From Zhengitettix transpicula (lineage: Eukaryota > Arthropoda > Insecta > Orthoptera > Tetrigidae), in the NCBI GenBank assembly GCA_037074705.1, contig CM073590.1:136047600-136111599 (forward strand): a stretch of DNA of 64,000 nucleotides, read 5' to 3'. The notes beneath the pieces are model-generated. The model worked only from the letters and a program-made list of their open reading frames with translations, was not told where the DNA came from and made no database searches. The position numbers were made by a program, and so were the translations under genes. Shown piece by piece: positions 55,193 through 64,000 of the stretch (the stretch's first letter is position 1; each line of letters opens with the position of its first letter).

Positions 55193-56565
55193 AATAAACA
55201 AAACTAAATATACGTCTAAATGCAGGAGTATAATATTACAAGCCCTCACGTTGGGTGCCAAAATGTAATAAACAAAATTTAATAAATTAATATTTACCCC
55301 TATAATGGTGCCAAATTGTTGTACATCAAAATATTAAAGTGAAATATATCTTAGACATCCCCACGGACTGTCGCCTTAACGTGGCGGTGAGGTTTGCGGG
55401 CTCCGATGACCCGTAGAGCCAGACAGGTCAAAGGGTAGGAGACAGACAAAGAAAAGTCCACTGGTCCTCCAGTTTGGGAGGTTGATCATGGGGTTAACAA
55501 CCCCATATCGGAAAAACTATCGTTACGAAACCCTAAGATAATAGCTGGATTGATGATACCGAGGAACGAACCATGCAAGGAAAAGGTAAAATAATATGTA
55601 CATTTCAGACTGGAATGTCAGACAAAGGAAATCCAGGTGGCAGAAGATGAAAAGGAAGACCACGAAAACGATGGTGAGGACGACTAACGAAAGATGGGTG
55701 TTAGAAGGCTGAGGGAACGAGCAGAGGACCGGCAAAATTGGGCTATGATCGTTAGAGAGGCCAAGGTCCTACATGGACTGTAACGCAGACTAGTATAGTA
55801 GAGTAGAGTAGAGGTGTAGTATATCTCAGGGGTCGCCTACGGGGCTCTAATAAAAATAGGAGTTTATAAAATGAAAACTGAAAACTATAAAACTCTTTAT
55901 AACAGAAATCAAACACTTATTTACTATCCTCAACCAAAACCAAACACCTTGAACCGACACAATTGGTTCTCTAGCGGTCTAACAACCTTCAACGGATGCG
56001 CGTTAGTTCGTGGTTCGTTAATGATCCGGAAAAAAAATTCACAACTCTACATTAAGCACCCTTCACTTTGCTACAGCAAAGCTGCATTGCCCAGTGTCAC
56101 CATAGGAGGTGTGGAGATAGGATTTGTTGGCAGAGCTATCATAGATAGATGGCTTTATCCCAGATTACCATCTCCCGGGGCCTTTTACCAACCTTGGACT
56201 AGCCTGAATCTATACCAATCTATACCAAAGAAAATACAAATTGGATCCACTATAGCATAGAACTGCTTAGGACCGGAATGACTTCAGACAAAAAACAACA
56301 ACACAACGACCACAAACGACGGCACAGCTGGACAGAACGACCAACTCCAGCAAGCTTTCCAGACACACAATTACCAACAACCACGCGACTGCCCACGGGC
56401 AAGGCTCCTCCACTACTGACTATGTAAACAATATCGCCATCTGCTTGCGTCAGGTGCTTCCTGCTACTGACTGTTCGTAAACAACGGGCGAATGCGTAAA
56501 ACATCGCCCGTGCTACCGAACTGAAAACAAAAATATTCCTTCATACAATAAATGCCTTAGTATTC

Positions 56566-56570
<5 letters not shown>
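55191..56570. mobile_element. LTR-like family L, atypical copy L4 with LINE insertion
   Basis: Begins GTAATAAACAAAACTAAATA; at 55242 GCCCTCACGTTGGGTGCCA (primer-site-like) is followed by a second TGTAATAAACAAA. The conserved GGTACCAG box and the 25-bp tRNA-like block were not found; 55345-55830 is a LINE insertion. It ends at the next (TA)n. Confidence 0.5.
55345..55830 (+). mobile_element. Internally deleted LINE: 5' leader fused to 3' end
   Basis: ACGGACTGTCGCCTTAACGT then GGCGGTGAGGTTTGCGGG and GGGGTTAACAACCCCAT form a leader like those of some insect LINEs, ending in ACTGGAATGTCAGA (start of an endonuclease, WNVR). It passes straight into a C-terminal block whose frame shifts: KRKTTKTMVRTTNERW and a later ...PTWTV-type end (GGACTGTAACG). 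A TAGAG-type simple repeat closes it. Endonuclease, RT and most coding are missing. Confidence 0.55.

Positions 56571-56610
<40 letters not shown>
56571..56610. repeat. (TA)n tract
   Basis: Between copies L4 and L5. Confidence 0.95.
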
Positions 56611-56612
<2 letters not shown>

Positions 56613-57659
56613 ACTACCCCACTTATCGATAATTATGCATGGGAAATTATATTAAACACGTTATTAAATTTTCTCAACAAAACAATTTTATTAATCTAGA
56701 ATACATTTTAATAAATCAAACTCTGTACCCCAGGGTCTTTACTGGGTTGATAAGGAAACGGATCACAAAATTTACAATTAAACAATGCAGTTAAAATAAA
56801 TGACAAACGAAAATCTGATTCATTACCCTTATTTAACAATTTACAACTATGAATACAGAAAAAAATAAACTTACAATCTCTCTGGTACATGCAATTTGGA
56901 TCTCTCGCATACCAGCACACACTCACTTCATACAGGCTTAAAGAGTACCAGGTTGCGCTCACGCTTTGCTTTCAGAACCACCTCTTCTCGATTATATTAC
57001 TCTCACAGCGACTTCCTCCAAACAACCAACCCTGCTGACAGACAGATTTCCACGACGAAACTCGTACCAACTGCTGATGACTGCTGACTGATGATTCCTC
57101 TCGGCCACCTATATTGGCCTCCACCAACGCTCTCTCCTGAATGCAAACTCACTGACTTATCAAATTGTTTCGGCCACTTAAACTTGGCCCTGCGGACCTC
57201 CACCAACGTTCTCTCCCAACTATCCCACTGCTCCTGTCCAACTTCTGTCAGGTCTCCAGTTCAACTCGTCTTTTATCTGCTTTCCCCCTCTCCAGCATAT
57301 TCCCTTGTTTTCACAGTTTTTGAGTTTCCACGTTCGCCAAACAACACCAGCTGTTGCCTTTCTCACGCTCCGAGAGCTACTCAATACAATTAAAATAAAT
57401 ATTTCCTTTTAATATAATTGTATGTCCATAAAACTTCTGTCATCATGCATTTAGGGTTCCGTCGTCCAGATGTCGGTCACAACCATTAGCCCTAAGAGCC
57501 GCTAAACGCCCAATTATAGTCCTCCCCTTCTCTAAAAGCCACTTATCCATCATTTTATTACTATCCCTTTTTTTTTATTCTAACCACTCAAGAATCCCCA
57601 GTCTGAGTTGGTAAACAAATCTGATAAAATCAGAACAAAATTCATGTCCTTCTTTACTG

Positions 57660-57660
<1 letters not shown>
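56611..57660 (-). mobile_element. LTR-like family L, copy L5
   Basis: Plus-strand order: CCCCAGGGTCTTTACTGGGT (56731), ATCTGATTCATTACCCTTAT (56814). Minus orientation. A second, truncated CTTTACTGGG abuts the next TA tract at 57652. No clear primer-site-like block. Confidence 0.5.

Positions 57661-57697
<37 letters not shown>
57661..57697. repeat. (TA)n tract
   Basis: Between copies L5 and L6; followed by TTGTAATAAACAAACAAA. Confidence 0.95.
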
Positions 57698-57699
<2 letters not shown>

Positions 57700-58856
57700 A
57701 ATAAACAAACAAATCTTTAATTAAAAGAAATTCTTAACCAAAAAATTAATTAATATTTGAATGATAGTTAGTCACACGTTGAAGACGCCATTTTTGTAAT
57801 GATTAAAAAAATGAATTAAATTTTGCCCCACGTTGTTGGGCCATTTATGTTATGATTAAAAAGGTGATCTTAATTAATAGGAATAATTAACAAAATTATT
57901 ATGTACTTAAAAATTTATTGTTGATAATTACACCTTATAATCCCTGCTTTGCACGCCGAATTCCGTCAATTTAACAAACAAATATTTCAATTTTTATTTT
58001 ATTAATTTGTGTCGTTCTATGAAAATATAGCTTTATAATTTTACAATCAATAACGTTGAATTTCTCATTATCTCAGGGTCACCACTGGGTTTAATAGGAA
58101 GAACGAATACAATGAACTAAAATATTAACAATCCAAACTCATTGAAGTTAATGGAATACAATATTAAATACAAAAGTAAAAGAAAACGAATGAAAAGAAA
58201 AACGCGAACGAAATCTGACTATACCCTTTAATTACCGTTTACAGTCATTAATAATTGTTTTGTGCTCACGACAGTGCTACTGGTACCAGTTCGGACTCTT
58301 GTATCTTGAAGTCAACACACACTAAACAGGCCGTTAGACACTTATTCTACTCATTAGATTTTGAACACACGGTAGTTGCTCTGGATCTCTGATATAATGG
58401 AACCTGGAGCATCTCACCCTCAGCCAGTAGCTGGACGTAGATCTCCTCAAAGTCTCTCTATGCAAAAATTTGTTCAGTTTGTGAAGAAAAACGTTTGCTT
58501 CCAAACTGCGATTGTATAAGTCTCTCCGTCAAAACTGTTTACTTGCGTTTTATGTAAACTATTATCTCACCGTTGGACTTCCTAGATAGCCCTATTCATA
58601 ATTCTGGATCCGCAGACTTTTACTGTTTCTATTTCTCTCTATGTGGACCGAACTGCTATGTCCCAGTTCTCGACGCAGACTTTTTCGTTTCGCGTCTCAC
58701 CGTAGACTTTTTCCTTTCGCGTCTTGCGAATATATATATTATAAAGTATTATGATTTATCAAAATATAATTTTTTGAAAGGTAAATGTAGAAACAGACAA
58801 GAATACATAATATTTGAAATAATGATAATAATGGAATTTCGTTTCAAAATTTATAC

Positions 58857-58861
<5 letters not shown>
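57698..58861 (-). mobile_element. LTR-like family L, copy L6
   Basis: Two primer-site-like blocks (CACACGTTGAAGACGCCA near 57773, GCCCCACGTTGTTGGGCCA near 57824), then TCATTATCTCAGGGTCACCA then CTGGGTTTAATAGG (about 58065-58100), TCTGACTATACCCTTTAATT (58214), CTACTGGTACCAG (58277). Suggests a tandem duplication of the LTR end. Confidence 0.65.

Positions 58862-58890
<29 letters not shown>
58862..58890. repeat. (TA)n tract
   Basis: Between copies L6 and L7; followed by TTGTAATAAACAAA. Confidence 0.95.
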
Positions 58891-58893
<3 letters not shown>

Positions 58894-60403
58894 AATAAAC
58901 AAATATGTGACTCCTTCTATCTTTGTCCACCGTTGTGGTAGCCAAAATGTAATAACCACATAAAGGCATATAAATAAAAAGGATAATTTTTATAAACAAC
59001 AAATAAATTTATTAACATGAAAAGAATTTACAATTGATTTTACTATTTTAACATTATAATATGAAACTCTTCCTCTCATGGGTCTCTACTGGGTTTGACA
59101 ACGGACAGAATCAAACTATTAAAAAGACCCAAAATTTATGTTTTTATATTTAACAAAAGTTCCTACTAAATTTATTTATAAACTTAACCTATAGCTTGCT
59201 TCTAACTTTATTATCAAAGAAGGGAACGAGATCTGACTGTTATCCTTTAATAACGTTTACATTAGTTAATATTGTACATTCCAACTTACTGTTTCTCAGG
59301 TTTTCTTCGACTCGTTCTTTAGACACACACTTTATAGCCCTGACATTCACTCACTGACTCTAACACAATATCACTGGTTCGCCGATATCTGGTTCTCCAT
59401 ATACAGCGAAATATTTCAGGTGTTCGTTGTGCCACTCCTTGACGTCGTTTGCTGCATGCAGGTCGCCTACCATCGAAGACAGGTCAAATTCTCGTACTCA
59501 TACAGATCGAGCTTCTGTATGTTAAAAAATGTTCATAGCTGTTTTAGTTTTGCTGACTGTCTCTATCTCCTCTCCCACGCTAATTGTCTCTATCTAACGG
59601 TCTAACTGTCCAACTCTTCGCTGCGTCCTCCGTCTTTCTCCCGTGCTAACTGCCAACTGTCTCTTCTCCCACGCTAACTCCAACTGCCCGTACAATAGGT
59701 GATTTCCCATATATATACCCCTAGCTCCCCTTGTTTTTCACTTGTTGCTAAGTTTCGTTGCAACGGCGCGGTGACAGAATCCCATTACTCTAATTTTCGT
59801 TCCGGCCACTGGAGTCCTTCCGCTCTCCGAACCCCGATAATCGTGACAGGTCCAATTTGTCTTTGGACCTCTCCGCTCACAAGTGCGCGATACTAATTTT
59901 TCCAAATCCTAGGTCAACAAGTGCCTGGACCCTCATCATCCCAAGTAATTGCGCTATTCGACACGCTCGCATCTGCTGTACCTCGTTCCCGCAATCACTC
60001 ATGACTTGTCGGCTGCTCTCTTTTGTCCGACTCGCACAAAATCTTTTCTTGCAAGTCCCAAGCACTTGTCAGTCCATTCGAAAGAGACAAAAGCCTGCTC
60101 TAACATAGCCCCTTTGGGAACATCTGCTCGCCCACGTTCTGACCTACGCATTCTTCTCGCCGTTTCCTAAATCAATAGGCTACTGGAGTCCTTCCGCCCT
60201 CCTTAGACCTAATTGTCGCATCGTCACACTCTGTCTACTAACTTACGGCTTCCTCTCTGCCGCTCACCAGCACTCATCCCAAACAAATGTCTTACCGCTC
60301 CGTCTTGTCACCTCGTGACAGGACCCGCGGTTCCTTTTCCCTCGCATTCTCTTCACGCCACGTGCGCTGCCTTCAATCCAATGCATTATATTATATGCAT
60401 TAC
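58891..60403 (-). mobile_element. LTR-like family L, copy L7 (longest)
   Basis: TTGTGGTAGCCAAAATGTAA (primer-site-like, 58933), GAAACTCTTCCTCTCATGGG then TCTCTACTGGGTTTGAC (59062-59100), ATCTGACTGTTATCCTTTAA (59230). The rest is C/T-rich and not shared with the other copies. Small open frames in it look fortuitous. Confidence 0.6.
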
Positions 60404-60422
60404 AATATATATATTGTAATGA
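60398..60422. repeat. Head-to-head junction of copies L7 and L8
   Basis: CATTACAATATATATATTGTAATGA is a near-perfect palindrome: the start of minus copy L7 and the start of plus copy L8 around a short TA tract. Confidence 0.85.
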
Positions 60423-61410
60423 TAAGGAAAGGCAATTAAAGAATTAATAATTAGACATTTGAAATAAATTGTTATCGGCGAACGCACAAATACAAAAATG
60501 ATTAAGAACATATGAACAGGCATTGTTGTCGGAGCGCTTATAAGCTACGGGGCAGGACAGTCAGCTACAAAACCTCGTCGAATGCAGTCGAGTCACGAAA
60601 CATTGATATATGGAGAAAGAGTGAAAATTTGTTAGATAGCCACAGAACATTGTGAATCCAAAGTAATTAAGTCTGGCAGTGGTGTAGTACATTGGCAAAG
60701 GAGAGGACGAAGTTTTGATTTGATCGCAATTCAAACGAGAGCGACAATCTGTATTTGGCTGGAGAGAGGAGCAAAAAGTAAAAGTCGGCAGATATCGGCG
60801 GGACGACACTTTTTCAGAACAATTGAGTCTGGTGGCCAATACCGGAGCTTTGCAAAGTGAAATGAATTAAATTCAGTGTGAAACGGCCTGTAATGTGTTC
60901 AGAGTGATAAGTGTGTTATAAAACCCCAACAGTTACCTGGTACCAGTACAACTGTAAGTAGAGAGAGAAACATTTTAAATTCATGTTTTGTAAACGTTAA
61001 ATAAGGATAGTACACCGTCAGATTTCGATTTCAACTTCATTTTAATTTATGTTGTTTCAGTCTGATCGAATTTTGAAGGTTATAAAAATTGTTTGTTAAT
61101 ATTGAATGGTAGAAAAAGTTATTGTTCTTTATTTAAAAGGCCCAATTAATGACCCTGAGATGAGAGGAAAGGACCTTGTATAAAAACATTGAAGTAAAGT
61201 TTCAACAAGAAAATTTTGTTATTACATAGTTTTGCAGAATAAACCAATTGTTTCAGAGATATTAACCATTGTGATTATTTCGACGTCCTTTCGTTAAATA
61301 ACATTAATAATTACTTTCATTTATTTCAATTAATAATAAATAATATTGAATATTACATTTATGGCGCCTCAACGTGGGCCGATTCAATTTAATTTATTAA
61401 GAGTGTATTT

Positions 61411-61412
<2 letters not shown>
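60417..61412 (+). mobile_element. LTR-like family L, copy L8 (plus)
   Basis: Starts TGTAATGATAAGG; CTGGTACCAGTACAACTGTA then AGTAG (about 60938-60962), TAAACGTTAAATAAGG and GTCAGATTTCG (about 60991-61027), ATGACCCTGAGATGAGAGG (61149), TTACATTTATGGCGCCTCAA then CGTGGGCC (61353-61380). Confidence 0.7.
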
Positions 61413-61456
<44 letters not shown>

Positions 61457-61457
61457 T
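61413..61457. repeat. (AT)n tract
   Basis: Between copies L8 and L9. Confidence 0.95.
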
Positions 61458-62405
61458 GTAATACTAATTAAGGAGGCCATAAATTGTTTAAATCAATATG
61501 AATTGTTTAGCGGCACCGATCTTAAAGACGACAATAACGACAAGCTCTTTGTCGGCGAGTTTTGTTGTGAACTGCGCGCATTGTGCGGGAGGTCAGTTGG
61601 TTGCAGTCTGGCGAATCTTGTGGTCGAGAGAGGGAGCGAAATTTAGAGTACCAACAGCGTGGTCCAAACTTAGTAATTTCAACTGAGAGACATATGTTAA
61701 TCATAACATTTGTAAAAAAGATCTGGACGGAGAGACAAGTTATACCAAAATCTGAAAAGCTGAAACAAAAGGTTAAGCGTCCCGTTCAGATACATACGCT
61801 CTCCGAAATAACATTTTCCGCAAAAGGTATTGCGGTTGACCGGAGTTGCAGATAATCGAGTAATCCAAGAAATACAACCGTGTGTTTGTTCAAGTGTAGA
61901 GTCTGTGATTAATGGCCTTTTTGTGAATTGTGTCCCAAGCTTCGAAATCATTAAGTCTGGTACCAGAAGGACAGTTGTAAGTACAAACCAAAATAATTAA
62001 ATTTCTGTAAACGTTTATTAAGGGTATAGTCAGATTTCGTTTATTTTCATTTCGTACTCCGTTCGTTTCAATTTGTTTGAATTGTTAATTCTTTAATTTA
62101 TAATCTTGATTGTTCTTATTTATCAAACCCAGTAAAGACCCCGAGAAGAAGAGTTATTAGATTTGATTGTTTGTAAAATATAAAAGTTTGTATTTTTCCT
62201 TGAATGCCACAAATTATATAATGAAAAATTGGTTTGTAAATTTTGATTGAATTTGGCGTGCCAAAGTAGGGCTAATAAATTGTAACTTTAATGAATAAAT
62301 TTGTTTTAATGAATAATAATTTTTTTAATTAAGCTCTTTAGCTAATTATTACATTTTGGCTTCCACAACGTGGGGCAATCTAATTAATCAGTTTAGTTAA
62401 TTATT
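61458..62405 (+). mobile_element. LTR-like family L, copy L9 (plus)
   Basis: Starts TGTAATACTAATTAAGGAGG and ends TTAGTTAATTATTACA, so the ends are short inverted repeats. Boxes: CTGGTACCAGAAGGACAGTT then GTAAGTAC (61958-61986), GTTTATTAAGGGTATAGTCA (62010), ATCAAACCCAGTAAAGACCC then CGAGAAGAAGAGTT (62122-62155), TTACATTTTGGCTTCCACAA then CGTGGGGC (62350-62377). The clearest complete copy. Confidence 0.7.
62355..62376 (+). promoter_or_regulatory. Primer-binding-site-like sequence in L9
   Basis: TGGCTTCCACAACGTGGGGC, against TGGCGCCCAACGTGGGGC of a tRNA-Lys primer site: the last 10 bases are exact, the first part has a small insertion. Confidence 0.5.
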
Positions 62406-62415
62406 ACAATATATA

Positions 62416-64000
62416 TGTATGGATATGAGGCAGTTAATACCAGAATGGGCTATACCTAATTTTTGTCTATAATTTTGGGAAATGTTTTTTCGTCTTTTCA
62501 ATGCCGTAGTGGTCTGAGTGTAGTTTATTCCACGCTCAAGAGATGGCAGCTCAAAGAGTTCTGGGATAGAGGATGACATAAATGTGAAGCATTTTTCAAA
62601 TAGGTTCAGACATTAACTGCTTCATATATGCATTACATTCGATTATTATGAATAATTATAGCTGCCAAGAATCAAGTATAGAAGGAAATTTTTGTTATTT
62701 GTCGTATTTAATGGGAACCTCTCCATTTGGGGAAGCAAAAAAATCGGTGAATTCATTTCTAATTGTCTGTGAATCAGTAGTACTTTTTCTTAAATGCTTT
62801 ATTTGGAGGTGATTATCTCCAATGTCTTGGGTTAATCTCAACCATAGTCAAGGAATCAGAAGGATTGTGTATTGCTGTAGCGTTGCTTGTCCTCAATAAA
62901 TTATGTAAAGTACTATTTGAACTATTCAGCACGCTCTGGTTGTAACAGCATCAGCTTTCTTAGTGAGCGATACACACAGTGTATTATTCTACGTAACCCT
63001 GATTATGCGATAGTAAATAATTCTTTGTCTGGAAACACTTAAATTGGCTCCAGGAAAGGGTTACATAACGTTTTTTGAAAGTGGAAAACCGCATCGTCTG
63101 CGACATAAACAAACGCTTCAGCAAAGTTTCTGTTAGGTAGTACACAAGGAGTGTTTTACCCTCAAGGTATTTTTTGAATTTTGTTTTGATAATTACACCC
63201 CTGTCCGATGTTTTGTCAACTTACATTTGCATGTATGAAATTAAAGTTATCATCTAGGACAGCAAAGAGAACGGTGCTGAACAAGCACTAATAATTGAAT
63301 TGTAGTAACCTCTCCCGCTCTTAGTAAGTGCTTTGCAAAGTTATTTTTTACGTCGAAGGCGCCAACGTATAATGTGAAAATTTCATTTTTTCATTCAATT
63401 CCTTTGCTACAGTTTTTCATCATATTTGTGTATTTTCAAACAAAAAATTGTGTAGTAACTATCACATTTCAGTAGATCAGGTGCAGCTTGTGCCATTGCA
63501 CTAATAATAAAAATGATTTTTGTTAATTATGTATTTCATTAACGCTTGAAAATAATAACGACTTTACTGATAGTGTTCTGATCAATTTGAAGTAGCGCGC
63601 GAGTTTATTTGTTCCATTTGAAGCAGCGTGCGAGTAGGCATTATCGGTGTTGCGTCATAACGGTATCCGTCGTGATTATGCTTGATGATGCCAAAAATGT
63701 CTTGTACTCAGTAGTTTGTAGTTTGCCGCTAGAGTGCAGTAGTTCATAGATATTTATGAGAAGCGCCTTTCCTCTACTCTTTGCTACAGAGATGGAAAAT
63801 CACATTTCTTTTTACAAAGAACCTTTTCTTCAATTTTTTAAAAAATTGTCGGTTAACTTATTATCTAAAAGATTTTTTCATTATGACAAAAAATATATCA
63901 TGGTTTTATACAGTTACATGTATGATATTAACGTTATGATAAACCCTGAGTATAATTTTGAATTTGTCCTTAGTTGGTTAAATCCGCAGGTCTTTTTCTT
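62416..64000. other. Spacer, no gene or known repeat
   Basis: AT-rich. A short direct repeat (TTTGAAGTAGCGCGCGAGT and TTTGAAGCAGCGTGCGAGT) lies at about 63586-63633. Nothing else was recognised. Confidence 0.4.

Overview
The window is a eukaryotic, AT-rich, transposon-dense stretch. It is almost certainly arthropod and probably insect. I infer this from the mix of element types: a vertumnana-like mariner, jockey-type LINE, Penelope-like elements, hAT, PIF/Harbinger with MADF partners, and Helitron ends. The small spliceosomal-type intron in a Harbinger remnant also points to a eukaryote. I found no convincing host gene, tRNA, rRNA or CRISPR. The window reads as a graveyard of old, nested mobile elements, with two comparatively young ones: a mariner at 8.4-9.7 kb and a jockey LINE at 39.6-43.5 kb.

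Layout. 0-1.5 kb: tandem 0.65-0.71 kb repeat that begins before the window. 2.0-5.1 kb: Penelope-like element (PLE) pieces, a LINE tail and a long inverted repeat. 6.5-8.3 kb: a hAT transposase remnant interrupted by a second hAT with matching 8-bp target duplications. 8.4-9.7 kb: mariner, nearly intact but with two stops. 10-12.5 kb: Harbinger, PLE and LINE fragments. 12.5-16.45 kb: a diverged tandem array (about 285 bp per unit) ending exactly in a Helitron 3' terminus and made of the Helitron's own subterminal sequence. 17.3-19.1 kb: a MITE, then a Harbinger with convergent transposase and MADF remnants. 19.8-26.5 kb: an unclassified repeat in three copies, PLE A, two hAT remnants and Helitron pieces. 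26.9-27.9 kb, 37.0-38.8 kb and 54.1-62.4 kb: copies of a non-coding LTR-like family. 29-35 kb: MADF-BESS fragment, mini-Helitron and PLE B. 39.0-43.5 kb: a palindromic PLE-type terminus, a PLE A terminus, then a full-length jockey with a 14-bp target duplication. 43.5-54.1 kb: PLE families A and D, a large palindrome, Harbinger, hAT and LINE fragments. 62.4-64 kb: nothing recognisable.

Two features stand out. The first is the LTR-like family. Its copies are separated by (TA)n tracts, and most carry two segments related to tRNA-Lys: the usual 3'-end primer-binding-type match, and a second internal segment resembling the anticodon-to-T-arm part of the same tRNA. They also share a splice-donor-like GTAAGTA box. 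The second is a recurring terminal motif of the form CTGANGA, stem-loop, GAAACG, seen in several unrelated PLE-type ends. It resembles a hammerhead ribozyme core but does not fit the canonical spacing exactly. No element here looks capable of moving by itself. All family names come from translated motifs and recalled family features, with no database search.
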